Origin: Ulvibacterium sp.
GTDB taxonomy: Bacteria > Bacteroidota > Bacteroidia > Flavobacteriales > Flavobacteriaceae
Assembly (NCBI RefSeq): GCF_028285715.1
Contig: NZ_JANQOO010000021.1
Coordinates: 310,001-374,000 of the forward strand
DNA: 64,000 nt
Direction: 5' to 3'
This document shows, in pieces, positions 25,139-34,529 of this stretch. Within the stretch, counting starts at the first letter, position 1. Every line of letters begins with the position of its first letter. Made by a program: the position numbers and the translations under genes. Under the pieces are notes generated by a model, which saw only the letters and a list, made by a program, of their open reading frames with translations, ran no database searches and was not told the origin of the DNA.

Positions 25139-25885
25139 ATGTTCACTTTTTTTGCAAAAAAGAATTTTCTTGTTGACCACCTAGAGGGATTTATAGACAT
25201 TCATAATCATATTTTACCGGGCATTGACGATGGTGCTAAAAATATTGAGGAATCCATTTCTTTAACTAAGGGATTTGCAGAGTTAGGCATTTCGAGCTTT
25301 ATAGCCACCCCGCATATAATGCACAATTACTACGATAATAATCGGGAAACCATCAACGATTCACTGTCGATTCTAAAAAACGAGTTGTTAAAAGAGGACA
25401 TGAAAGATATCTCCTTACGGGTAGCAGCTGAGCACATGATAGATGACAATTTTGAATCGATTTTGGAGAGCGGTGATATTATGCCAATAGAAAGTAGCTA
25501 CTTATTAGTAGAAATGTCATACTTGCAAGCATCGATTAATTTTGACGAAGCCATACAAAAGATAAAAAAGCAGGGGTATTTTCCAATCCTAGCCCATCCG
25601 GAAAGATATTTATATTTACATGAAAACCTCATAAAACATAGCGAATACAAGAAGCAGGGGGTTTTGTATCAGTTGAATCTATTATCCCTTGGTATATATT
25701 ATGGTAAACAAGTAAGGCGAATGGCCTTTAAATTGTTGGAAGAAGGCCTATTTGACTTTGTTGGTTCCGATATCCATAACCCTAGTCAATTGAACGGTCT
25801 GAAAGAAGTACAAGTAAATTCCAAAATAACAGAGATTTTGCAACCAATTCTGGAGAAAACCAACCTTCTTTTTAATGACTGTTAG
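25139..25885 (+). CDS. CpsB/CapC-type PHP-domain tyrosine phosphatase
   Basis: A 248-residue metal-dependent PHP phosphatase. DIHNHILPGIDDGAKN holds the N-terminal metal-binding HxH. ATPHIMHNYYDN, AAEHMIDD, ILAHPERY and GSDIHNP supply the other ligands. In the family it dephosphorylates the tyrosine autokinase that controls polymer length, here most likely the Wzc-like kinase at 42533-44920. It opens the EPS locus on the + strand but is isolated by long spacers on both sides, so it may be separately controlled. Confidence 0.9.
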   Translation: MFTFFAKKNFLVDHLEGFIDIHNHILPGIDDGAKNIEESISLTKGFAELGISSFIATPHIMHNYYDNNRETINDSLSILKNELLKEDMKDISLRVAAEHMIDDNFESILESGDIMPIESSYLLVEMSYLQASINFDEAIQKIKKQGYFPILAHPERYLYLHENLIKHSEYKKQGVLYQLNLLSLGIYYGKQVRRMAFKLLEEGLFDFVGSDIHNPSQLNGLKEVQVNSKITEILQPILEKTNLLFNDC

Positions 25886-26440
25886 AATTTCCACCAATTT
25901 TTGGAAGTCTTGCATTTATTATCCATTAATCAAAATGCAATGGTACCATATATTCCTTCCCACGTAAATGGAATAATGAAATTTTTATGAATTTAGCATT
26001 GTCCTAAAATGGGGAAAGCTCCATTTTTAGGGAAGGCCACACATAAATGGCCTCGATCATTATAACTAAGGGCAATTTATACTGTTGCGAAGAGTCTCAA
26101 ATAATTTTTAAGATCAAAACATGGTTTAACTTTAAAAAATCATTTAAACGATTAAGCGGGAAAGAAGAATTTATAAGAAAATTGTGCAGATTATATTAAT
26201 TTTTAAGTGTTTAGTCGAAAATTAAAGTACAAACCTCTTCAGGTACAATATCTTCGATTCAAGTTTTTAAAGTTTTTTTTAAGAAAATAAGTGTTTTTTA
26301 GGAGAAATGTAATTTAGGGAAGAAAGAAATATAATTCCGTCTAATTCATCCTTTTTACAAATAAATTTGATTAAAAAACGTTTGAAATAAAATCAAACTT
26401 ACAGCGCTATAATGTATAATCCAACGAAATTGCACTAGAG
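25886..26440. other. Long AT-rich spacer with hairpins before rfbB
   Basis: No gene seen. There is an imperfect hairpin CCTAAAATGG / CCATTTTTAGG (26003-26031) and a perfect AGGCCA / TGGCCT dyad (26034-26053). A -7-like TAAATTTG lies at 26362-26369 without a TTG partner. The spacer probably carries the promoter and leader of the large + strand glycan operon. Confidence 0.3.
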
Positions 26441-27508
26441 ATGATTGATAATACTAATTCAAAAAAGAACATATTGGTCACAGGCGGAGCCGGTTTTATT
26501 GGATCCCATGTTATCAGAAGATTTGTAAATAAGTACCCAGCATATCATATTTATAATTTAGACGCATTGACCTATGCTGGAAATTTGGAAAATCTAAAAG
26601 AAATAGAAGGAAGAGATAATTACACTTTTCTCAAGGGCAATATAACGGATGAAAATTATATTGAAACTATTTTCAGGAAGTATCGTTTTGATGGAGTTAT
26701 TCATTTAGCTGCGGAATCACATGTTGACAGATCGATAAACGACCCTCTGGCCTTTGCAAAAACTAATATTTTGGGTACCATGACACTCCTAAATGCCTTT
26801 ATTGAATTATGGAGGGAAAATTGGCAGGGGAAACGATTTTACCATATTAGTACGGATGAGGTTTACGGCACCCTAGGCGAATCCGGCTTATTTGAGGAAA
26901 CTACCCCATATAATCCCAATTCACCTTACTCTGCCTCTAAGGCTAGTTCCGATCATTTTGTCAGGGCGTATGGAGAGACATACAATCTACCCTATGTAAT
27001 TACCAATTGTTCAAATAACTACGGAGCCAACCATTTTCCCGAAAAGCTGATACCATTGTTCATAAATAATATTATACATAATAAGCCGTTACCAGTTTAT
27101 GGAGATGGGAATTATACCCGAGATTGGTTGTATGTTGTTGACCACGCCATTGCCATCGATCTTGTTTTCCATAAAGGCATAGACAAGGAGACCTATAATA
27201 TTGGCGGTTTCAACGAATGGAAAAATATTGATTTGGTAAAGCTGCTTTGCCGTCAGATGGACGAAAAACTAAATCGTGAAAAAGGGAGCAGTGAGAAACT
27301 GATAACTTATGTTAAAGACCGGCCGGGACATGACCTGCGCTACGCCATTGACGCCTCCAAAATTAATAGGGAATTGGGTTGGCGTCCAACGGTGACCTTT
27401 GAAGAGGGGCTTTCAAAGACCATTGATTGGTACTTGGTCAATGAGGAGTGGTTAGGTAATGTGACCAGCGGAGCGTACCAAGAATATTATGAATTACAGT
27501 ACAAATAA
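26441..27508 (+). CDS. rfbB: dTDP-glucose 4,6-dehydratase
   Basis: A 355-residue extended SDR enzyme that converts dTDP-glucose to dTDP-4-keto-6-deoxyglucose. The NAD site is TGGAGFIGSHVIRRF, the catalytic region is HISTDEVYGTLG with YSASKASSDH, and NCSNNYG and DRPGHDLRYAID are RfbB-specific. Three bases separate it from rfbA. RfbC and RfbD are absent in the window, so its product probably feeds the nearby aminotransferase rather than rhamnose synthesis. Confidence 0.95.
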   Translation: MIDNTNSKKNILVTGGAGFIGSHVIRRFVNKYPAYHIYNLDALTYAGNLENLKEIEGRDNYTFLKGNITDENYIETIFRKYRFDGVIHLAAESHVDRSINDPLAFAKTNILGTMTLLNAFIELWRENWQGKRFYHISTDEVYGTLGESGLFEETTPYNPNSPYSASKASSDHFVRAYGETYNLPYVITNCSNNYGANHFPEKLIPLFINNIIHNKPLPVYGDGNYTRDWLYVVDHAIAIDLVFHKGIDKETYNIGGFNEWKNIDLVKLLCRQMDEKLNREKGSSEKLITYVKDRPGHDLRYAIDASKINRELGWRPTVTFEEGLSKTIDWYLVNEEWLGNVTSGAYQEYYELQYK

Positions 27509-27511
27509 GGT

Positions 27512-28381
27512 ATGAAGGGAATAATTTTAGCAGGGGGGTCAGGTACAAGATTGCACCCATTGACATTGAGTGTCAGTAAGCAATTGCTGCCTATCTATGA
27601 CAAGCCCATGATATATTATCCTTTGTCAGTCCTTATGCTTGCCGAAATAAGGGAGATATTGATAATTTCAACTCCAAAGGATTTACCAAACTTTAAAAAA
27701 TTATTAGGGACTGGCAAACAGTTTGGTATTCAATTATCATATGCTGAGCAACCATCTCCGGACGGTTTGGCACAGGCGTTTACTATAGGGGAAGAGTTCA
27801 TCGGCGATGATGATGTTTCATTAATCTTGGGGGATAATATATTTTATGGGGCAGGATTACAAAAATTGTTGCTTAAGGCCATAAAAATTGTGGAGGAACA
27901 AGATAAGGCAGTTGTTTATGGTAATTATGTAACGGATCCTGAGCGCTATGGTGTGGTGGAATTTAATGAAAACAAAGACGTTTTGAGTATTGAGGAAAAG
28001 CCGAAAAATCCTAAATCCAAATATGCAGTAGTTGGATTATATTTTTATCCTAACAGTGTGGTAGAAATTGCAAAGAATGTAAAACCAAGTGATAGGGGTG
28101 AGCTAGAAATTACTTCAATAAATCAGGAATATCTAGATCGGACACAATTAAAACTGGAAATTTTAAGTCGTGGTTTTGCCTGGTTGGATACAGGTACCCA
28201 TGAGGCTTTAACCGAAGCCACAGAGTTTGTTAAAGCTGTTGAAAAAAGAACAGGACTAAAGATTGCCTGTTTGGAAGAGATTGCTTTAAATTATAAATGG
28301 ATAGATAAAAAACAACTAAAGCAGAGGATTTTTAAACTTAAAGGTGAATATTACATTTATCTACAAAATTTACTGGATTAA
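27512..28381 (+). CDS. rfbA: Glucose-1-phosphate thymidylyltransferase
   Basis: A 289-residue nucleotidyltransferase of the RfbA/RmlA family: [18 protein letters not shown] at the N-terminus, [25 protein letters not shown] and [12 protein letters not shown]. It makes dTDP-glucose from glucose-1-phosphate and dTTP for RfbB encoded just upstream. Its stop overlaps the next start by one base (TAATG). Confidence 0.95.
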   Translation: MKGIILAGGSGTRLHPLTLSVSKQLLPIYDKPMIYYPLSVLMLAEIREILIISTPKDLPNFKKLLGTGKQFGIQLSYAEQPSPDGLAQAFTIGEEFIGDDDVSLILGDNIFYGAGLQKLLLKAIKIVEEQDKAVVYGNYVTDPERYGVVEFNENKDVLSIEEKPKNPKSKYAVVGLYFYPNSVVEIAKNVKPSDRGELEITSINQEYLDRTQLKLEILSRGFAWLDTGTHEALTEATEFVKAVEKRTGLKIACLEEIALNYKWIDKKQLKQRIFKLKGEYYIYLQNLLD

Positions 28382-29820
28382 TGTCCTTAAAACAAAAAAC
28401 AATATCCGGTGTCGTTTGGAGTTTTGCCGAGGCATTTTTTTTAAAAGGACTTTCTTTTATAACGATGATCTTTTTGGCTCGTTGGTTAGGGCCGATAGAT
28501 TTTGGTCTTATGGGAATGATTGCGGTATTTATCCAGATTGGCACTTCTTTAGTTGATAGTGGGATGTCTTCCTCTCTTATTAGGACCAAAAATACAGATG
28601 ATTCCGATTTTACTACGGTATTTTACATGAATATGGCAATTAGCCTGCTGGTATACACTCTTATGTTTTTCACGGCTCCATATATTTCATCTTTTTATGG
28701 ACAAGTGGTCCTTATTGATATAATTAGAATTTATTGTTTAACCTTTATTGTATCAGCTTTTTCTGCAGTACAATTGGCAGTATTAACTAAGGAAATGCGT
28801 TTCAAAAGGATGATGTTATTAAATGCCCCGAGCATCATTATCGGCGTTAGTGTAGGCCTTTTCTTAGGCTATAATAATTATGGCGTTTGGAGTATTATAA
28901 CTATGTATATGACCACGCAAATTATATTATCATTATTACTTTGGATAACTGGATCATGGAAGCCTAACATAAACTTTTCGATAGAAAAGTTAAAATATCA
29001 TTATAATTTTGGCTACAAAATTATGTTAACGGGATTACTGGATGTAGTTTATAAAAATAGCTATAATATTATTATAGGAAAATATTTTCCTGTACAGACA
29101 CTAGGTCATTATGAACGGGCTAGACGATTTACGCAATATCCTTCACAAACAATTACTGATATCGTAGGTAAAGTCACCTACCCAATGTTGGCTCAATTGC
29201 AAGATGACACAACAAAATTGTCAGTAATTTATAGGAGTTTACTTCGTATAGCTTTTTTCATTATTGCCCCTTTAATGTTGGGGTTGGCTGCTATGGGAGA
29301 ACCATTGATTAACTTGGTACTAGGGAGCGAATGGCTACCTGCGGTTCCCTATTTCCAAGTATTGAGTTTGGCAGGGATGTTATTCCCTATTCATGCTTTT
29401 AATATTAATGTGTTAAAAGTATATGGTAGAAGCGACTTGTTTTTAAAGTTGGAAGTAATTAAAAAAACAATCCTTGCGATAGGCATAGTAATTGGTTTAC
29501 AATTTGGGGTTATTGGCCTGGTTTGGAGTGGTGTAATTGTTTCCGTCATCGCTTTGCTTATCAATACATATTATAGTAGTAGATTAATAAACTATAGTAC
29601 GAAGCGTCAATTATTGGATATGCTACCAATTTTACTAGTTGCTGGTCTTACTTTTTTATTGATGTACTATTCAGTTTATTTATTTATCGATTATAGCGAT
29701 GTTGTACAAATGGCTTTCGCTTCGGTGATAGGAATTACATTTTACCTATTGATTCATTCTTTTTTTAAAGAAAGCCCTTTGTATGAGCTATTAACATTTA
29801 TTAAAAACCGTAAGTTATGA
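28381..29820 (+). CDS. Wzx-type polysaccharide flippase (MOP superfamily)
   Basis: A 479-residue polytopic protein with about 12-14 hydrophobic helices and the PST/WzxC-like N-terminus (GVVWSFAEAFFLKGLSFI, LARWLGPIDFGLMGM). It should flip undecaprenyl-linked repeat units across the inner membrane. ATGA overlap with the following aminotransferase gene shows translational coupling. It is one base overlapped with rfbA upstream. Confidence 0.88.
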   Translation: MSLKQKTISGVVWSFAEAFFLKGLSFITMIFLARWLGPIDFGLMGMIAVFIQIGTSLVDSGMSSSLIRTKNTDDSDFTTVFYMNMAISLLVYTLMFFTAPYISSFYGQVVLIDIIRIYCLTFIVSAFSAVQLAVLTKEMRFKRMMLLNAPSIIIGVSVGLFLGYNNYGVWSIITMYMTTQIILSLLLWITGSWKPNINFSIEKLKYHYNFGYKIMLTGLLDVVYKNSYNIIIGKYFPVQTLGHYERARRFTQYPSQTITDIVGKVTYPMLAQLQDDTTKLSVIYRSLLRIAFFIIAPLMLGLAAMGEPLINLVLGSEWLPAVPYFQVLSLAGMLFPIHAFNINVLKVYGRSDLFLKLEVIKKTILAIGIVIGLQFGVIGLVWSGVIVSVIALLINTYYSSRLINYSTKRQLLDMLPILLVAGLTFLLMYYSVYLFIDYSDVVQMAFASVIGITFYLLIHSFFKESPLYELLTFIKNRKL

Positions 29821-30899
29821 TACCCGTAACCTTACCCTTTTTACCACCCAAGGAGGACTATGATATTTTATTACATGGGATTTGGAAACGTCAATGGCTC
29901 ACCAATATGGGTCCATTGGCGAGTGAATTGGAAATGAGCCTTAAAGAGTATCTTAATGTTAATCATATATTATTCGTCACCAATGGCACTATAGCGCTCC
30001 AAATGGCTATTAAGGCATTGGATTTGAAAGGTGAAATTATTACTACGCCCTTTACCTATGTGGCTACTACCAGTAGTATTGTTTGGGAAAATTGCCGCCC
30101 TGTTTTTGTAGATATCGATCAAAAAAGCTTGAATATTGATCCGGAAAAGATTGAAGCTGCTATTACTGCGAAAACTTCGGCAATTCTAGCAACCCATGTT
30201 TATGGTAATCCATGCGATGTAAAGGCTATTGAAAAGATAGCGACTAAACATAAACTTAAGGTAATATACGACGCTGCCCACGCCTTTGGAGTTCAAGTCA
30301 ACGGTACATCTATTTTCAATTTTGGTGATATTTCAACATGCAGTTTACATGCAACAAAGTTATTTCATTCAGGTGAAGGTGGCTTGGTGATTACCAAGGA
30401 TTCAAAGTTGTTAAAGGAAATGGCCCATATTCGCAATTTTGGGCATGATGGGCCAGAAAAGTTTTACAATTTGGGAATTAACGGAAAGAATTCAGAATTC
30501 CATGCTGCAATGGGATTGGCAAATTTTAATTTTATTCAAGCCATACACGATAAACGCAAATTGTTAACGGATCGCTATGATGAAAAATTAAGGAATTTCA
30601 AAGCAATTAAACCCTTATGGCATAAGGATTCTAAACCCAATTATGCATATTATCCGATTGTTTTTGAAAATGAAGAGTTGCTATTAAAGTGTATTGATTT
30701 CCTTAAAGCTAATGAAATATTTGGGAGACGTTACTTTTACCCGTCTTTACCATCCTCATTACCATATATAGAGACAAAACCACTTAAGTGGGCAAATGAT
30801 ATTTCTAAACGGGTATTTTGTTTGCCACTATACTTCAATCTTACGGTGGAGGAAGTGGATCTGATATGTAGACTGTTATTAAGGGTGCAAAATAACTAA
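29817..30899 (+). CDS. DegT/DnrJ/EryC1 sugar aminotransferase (VioA/WecE-like)
   Basis: A 360-residue PLP aminotransferase. VTNGTIALQMAIKAL and TTPFTYVATTSSIVWE belong to the cofactor site, YDAAHAFGV carries the PLP Asp, and the Schiff-base Lys is in SLHATKLFHSGEGG. It most resembles enzymes acting directly on dTDP-4-keto-6-deoxyglucose to give a 4-amino sugar (Qui4N or Fuc4N). A 3-amino product is less likely because no FdtA/QdtA-type ketoisomerase is present in the window. The C4 stereochemistry cannot be decided from sequence. Confidence 0.85.
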   Translation: MIPVTLPFLPPKEDYDILLHGIWKRQWLTNMGPLASELEMSLKEYLNVNHILFVTNGTIALQMAIKALDLKGEIITTPFTYVATTSSIVWENCRPVFVDIDQKSLNIDPEKIEAAITAKTSAILATHVYGNPCDVKAIEKIATKHKLKVIYDAAHAFGVQVNGTSIFNFGDISTCSLHATKLFHSGEGGLVITKDSKLLKEMAHIRNFGHDGPEKFYNLGINGKNSEFHAAMGLANFNFIQAIHDKRKLLTDRYDEKLRNFKAIKPLWHKDSKPNYAYYPIVFENEELLLKCIDFLKANEIFGRRYFYPSLPSSLPYIETKPLKWANDISKRVFCLPLYFNLTVEEVDLICRLLLRVQNN

Positions 30900-30902
30900 G
30901 AC

Positions 30903-31604
30903 ATGAAGGTAGGTATGATGCAACCGTATCTATTCCCATATTTGGGATATTTCCAACTTGTGAATGCTGTTGATGTATTTATTTTTGCAGATGATGTAAA
31001 TTTTATGAAGGGAGGTTTTGTCAATCGCAATAAAATTTTGTTCCATCAAGAGGAACGGTATGTAACTGTACCTTGTGTTCAAAGCCAAAATAGGCTAATA
31101 AAAGAAATACCTATTTTTAAAGAAGCGAAGAGATATCCTAAAAACATTCTTCGTACTATTCAACAAACCTATGCGAAAGCACCTTTTTATAGAGATGTTT
31201 TTCCAATAATTGAATCAATATTCAATTCGGATGTAGATAGCATATCCACATTGGCTTCATATTCAGTAGAATTGGTGTCAAAATATTTGAAAATAAACGT
31301 AAATTTTAAGTTTTCCGCTGCGTCATTTAATCATACAAAAGGTCAGGAAAAATCTATTCGATTAATAAATATAACCAAGGAATTGGGTGGTGACACTTAT
31401 GTAAATCCAATTGGAGGAAAGAAATTATACGACAAGGAGTTTTTTGAAAACCAAGGTATTAAACTAGTTTTTTTGGAGTCTGAGGCAATAACTTATCCTC
31501 AGTTTCACGAAAATTTTATTCCAAATTTATCTATAATCGATGTTATAATGTTTAATTCTAAAGAAGATGTCAATAAGCTTCTTAATAAGTACAGACTTCT
31601 ATGA
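30903..31604 (+). CDS. WbqC-like family protein
   Basis: A 233-residue protein with the WbqC signature N-terminus VGMMQPYLFPYLGYFQLVN and DDVNFMKGGFVNRNKI, and YVNPIGGKKLYD later. The family is found with amino-sugar genes of O-antigens and is thought to help acylate or aminoacylate the sugar amine, but the chemistry is not well established. Position three bases after the aminotransferase supports action on its product. Confidence 0.8.
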   Translation: MKVGMMQPYLFPYLGYFQLVNAVDVFIFADDVNFMKGGFVNRNKILFHQEERYVTVPCVQSQNRLIKEIPIFKEAKRYPKNILRTIQQTYAKAPFYRDVFPIIESIFNSDVDSISTLASYSVELVSKYLKINVNFKFSAASFNHTKGQEKSIRLINITKELGGDTYVNPIGGKKLYDKEFFENQGIKLVFLESEAITYPQFHENFIPNLSIIDVIMFNSKEDVNKLLNKYRLL

Positions 31605-31717
31605 TTGCAGACCCTAAATATTTGGAATTAAAAAGATGATTTTAAGTAATGCATAGTATTCAAAAAATAACCGGACACAATACGTAATATAAGAATTGGG
31701 ATTTAATAAGTTAGGCA

Positions 31718-31822
31718 ATGGCTGTAGCTCGTATCGAATACATTGTAACATGGCTCAGAATTGCTCCTCAATCCCAAGCTTTTAATATTGCTACAGTTGT
31801 CCTAAAGAAATTATTTAAATAA
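31718..31822 (+). CDS. Possible 34-residue peptide or gene tail
   Basis: ATG 31718 to TAA 31822 encodes 34 residues, hydrophobic and basic, with ARIEYIVTWLRIAPQ and ending VVLKKLFK. It lies 11 bases before the methyltransferase gene. Codon choice looks natural, but a stop two codons upstream and the absence of a recognised family leave a remnant equally possible. Confidence 0.25.
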   Translation: MAVARIEYIVTWLRIAPQSQAFNIATVVLKKLFK

Positions 31823-31833
31823 ATAAAAGAGTT

Positions 31834-32502
31834 ATGAGTAGACTAACAAATTTATATTATACGTATTTCGTAAAACCTGTTGTAAAAAAAGTCAATACCA
31901 GAGTATCATCTGGAATTCCAATATTTGAACTCTCTAAAATTCATATCAAGAATACCAAATTGTTAACGACAAGAAAAGAATTGTTGGAACTCCTGCCCAA
32001 AGGTGGTATAGTAGCAGAGTTAGGTGTTGACGAAGGTGAATTTTCAGAATCAATTCTTAGAATTAATAAACCAAAAAAATTGCATCTTGTAGACTTTTGG
32101 GGAAGTAAACGATATAACCAAGATAAACGAAGAAAGGTTGAAACTCGTTTTAAAAAAAATATTGAAGCGAATAATTTGGAAATCAACTTGGGTTTTTCAA
32201 CTGAGGTTGTCAAGGGATTTCAAGACAATTATTTTGATTGGATTTATATTGACACTTCACATTCCTATAAAACAACAATTGAAGAATTAGAGTTATATGG
32301 AAGTAAGATTAAATCAAATGGTTTTATTGCTGGGCACGACTATGTAATGGGCAATTGGAACGGAATGGTACGCTACGGTGTAATAGAAGCTGTTTATGAA
32401 TTTTGCGTTAGGTATAACTGGGAAATAGTATTCTTGACAACTGAATTGAATGAGAGTCTAAGCTTTGCAATAAAAAGAATCACTTCAGACAGCAAAAGCT
32501 AA
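31834..32502 (+). CDS. Class I SAM-dependent methyltransferase
   Basis: A 222-residue methyltransferase. Motif I is VAELGVDEGEFSESIL, followed by LHLVDFWG and FDWIYIDTSHSYKTTIEEL, as in the Methyltransf_24 family. GGFIAGHDY-like FIAGHDYVMGNWNG is present near the C-terminus. It may methylate a sugar or its acyl substituent in the EPS. A weak AT-rich hairpin directly overlaps its stop. Confidence 0.82.
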   Translation: MSRLTNLYYTYFVKPVVKKVNTRVSSGIPIFELSKIHIKNTKLLTTRKELLELLPKGGIVAELGVDEGEFSESILRINKPKKLHLVDFWGSKRYNQDKRRKVETRFKKNIEANNLEINLGFSTEVVKGFQDNYFDWIYIDTSHSYKTTIEELELYGSKIKSNGFIAGHDYVMGNWNGMVRYGVIEAVYEFCVRYNWEIVFLTTELNESLSFAIKRITSDSKS

Positions 32503-32523
32503 AAATGCATTAAAACGCATTTT
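32502..32523 (+). terminator. Weak hairpin at the end of the methyltransferase gene
   Basis: Perfect 7-bp arms AAAATGC / GCATTTT with an 8-base loop; the 3' arm supplies the T run. AT-rich, so it may attenuate rather than fully stop transcription. Confidence 0.4.
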
Positions 32524-32760
32524 ACACAAAACGTTCGAATCGATTCACCTACGATTAACTTTAATCCCTTGGTGTGTAGCCTTCCCTAAAAATGAAGGCT
32601 TCCCTGTTATTCGGACAGTATAAAAATCAATTATTTTTATACCATGTATTATATGTGCCGCATTATAGGTTGTTAATCAAGAAAATGGCCGAAGTAAGCT
32701 TGAAAGAGTGTACATTAGTGTTCTTTTATATGGTTATTAAACAATTTTTAAACTTAATAT

Positions 32761-34473
32761 ATGAATGGATTCAACATTTCAATAGGTTCAATTGGCAAAA
32801 TAGGTAAGTCAAGAGAAACTCAAACCAATAAGCATGACATTATAGCATATAAGGATATTAGACTTAATAATTTTTCGAATAACAAATTTGAAAATGATAA
32901 TTTATTTGTGGAAACAATTGATTATATAATTGTTTTAAAAGGAGTCATTTTAAATAAAAAAGACCTATTAAAGCCATCCTTAAATTGGGAGGATACAGTC
33001 AAAGCATTGTACCTGAAAGAAGGAAATGGATTTTTCAAAAAGTTTAGGGGAAGTTTTTGCGGTGCATTTTACAATAAAAAGGAAGACAAATGGATTGTTT
33101 TTACGGATCACATCGGTTCAAAAGCACTTTATTACTATAAAAAGGGGGAAGTCTACTTTATTTCAAGTGAAATAAACGAAATATACGCTTTCTTAAAAGA
33201 CAACAACCTTTCATATAACCTTAATATTGAATCTGCATATAATTTGTTGAGTTATGGTTTTATGTCAGGGGATAATACATTGTGTGATGATATTCATAAA
33301 ATTATGGCTGGAAATTATCTCTGTATTCGAAAGGGCAGGGCTGAAATGATAAATTATTATAAACTACCTAAATCAAGACTTGAAGGGAATGTAAATGAAG
33401 ATGAAATAATTGAAACGCTGGATATAAAATTTAGGGAAGCGATTCGTCTGCAATTTGAAAAGGACAGGGAATATTCATACAAGCATTTAGTCACCTTGAG
33501 TGGAGGTCTGGATTCTAGAATGACCTCTTGGGTTGCACATAAAATGGGCTATGTAGATCAACTTAATCTAACCTTTTCCCAAAGTGATTATTTGGATGAG
33601 ACAATTGCAAAAAAAATTGCCACCGATTTAAAACATGAATGGATTTTTAAGGCACTGGATAATGGAACATTTTTAAAGGACATTGATGAAATCAATAGGC
33701 TCACGGGAGGTAGTATTCTATACTATGGGCTTGCCCATAGCAATAGTATATTGAAGTACATAAATTTTGACAATTTAGGATTAGTTCATACAGGGCTACT
33801 GGGAGAATATGTTATTGGTTGTTTTATTCCCCGTTTATACAAAGATGATTTGAAAACATTTGGAAGAAAATATTCCAGGACGCTGGAAAATAAATATTCT
33901 ACTAGCGAATCTTTCAAATCATTTGAGGATCTTGAATTGGCACTTATATATCAAAGAGGATTTAATGGCACTAATGAAGGGAATAAGATTGTACAAATCA
34001 GTTCCGAAAGTTTGTCACCATTTTACAATGTGGATTTTTGGGAGTATTGTAGGTCAATACCTATTAAGAATAGGATGGATCATCGTATTTATCAAAAATG
34101 GATTTTATCAAAATATCCAGAAGCCGCGAACTATAAATGGGAAAAAATCAATGCTAAACCATCTATTAACCGATTATCAATCAATTATAAAGGCAAGCAA
34201 GTTCCGATAAAAAAACTCCCTTCGTCCATATTGCAGAAATTGGGCTTGAAATCACTTCCTAAATCAACTAAAAATCATATGAATCCTTTGGAATATTGGT
34301 ACAACACAAATAATGATCTTAGGACTTTTCAGGATACTTATTTTGAAGAAAATATCCATCGTATAACCGATGCAGGTTTGAAATCTGATTGTCAAAATCT
34401 TTATAATTTAGGCAATGCTACTGAAAAGAACCAAGTACTGACGCTTCTCTCCGCAATAAAGCTAAATTTTTAA
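32761..34473 (+). CDS. Asparagine-synthase-like amidoligase lacking the N-terminal Cys
   Basis: A 570-residue AsnB-type protein. The synthetase domain is intact at the ATP site (LVTLSGGLDSRMTSW, SGGLDS at 247-252). The N-terminal glutaminase-like domain keeps its general fold pattern (FRGSFCGAFYNK, FTDHIGSKALYYY) but begins MNGFNIS, so the nucleophilic Cys2 required to hydrolyse glutamine is missing. The protein could use ammonia or another amine, as in beta-lactam-synthetase-like relatives, perhaps to amidate a uronic acid in the polymer. Its location among glycan genes supports a sugar-modifying role; this is inference. Confidence 0.8.
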   Translation: MNGFNISIGSIGKIGKSRETQTNKHDIIAYKDIRLNNFSNNKFENDNLFVETIDYIIVLKGVILNKKDLLKPSLNWEDTVKALYLKEGNGFFKKFRGSFCGAFYNKKEDKWIVFTDHIGSKALYYYKKGEVYFISSEINEIYAFLKDNNLSYNLNIESAYNLLSYGFMSGDNTLCDDIHKIMAGNYLCIRKGRAEMINYYKLPKSRLEGNVNEDEIIETLDIKFREAIRLQFEKDREYSYKHLVTLSGGLDSRMTSWVAHKMGYVDQLNLTFSQSDYLDETIAKKIATDLKHEWIFKALDNGTFLKDIDEINRLTGGSILYYGLAHSNSILKYINFDNLGLVHTGLLGEYVIGCFIPRLYKDDLKTFGRKYSRTLENKYSTSESFKSFEDLELALIYQRGFNGTNEGNKIVQISSESLSPFYNVDFWEYCRSIPIKNRMDHRIYQKWILSKYPEAANYKWEKINAKPSINRLSINYKGKQVPIKKLPSSILQKLGLKSLPKSTKNHMNPLEYWYNTNNDLRTFQDTYFEENIHRITDAGLKSDCQNLYNLGNATEKNQVLTLLSAIKLNF

Positions 34474-34529
34474 ACGCAGTTAAAATTTGGTTATTTAAAT
34501 AAATAATAAATTGTAGATTATTACGACCT

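Noticed and set aside
32592-32807. 71-codon + strand frame before the AsnB-like gene
   Set aside because: It overlaps the AsnB-like start by 47 bases in another frame and has no recognisable motif; composition follows the AT-rich spacer.
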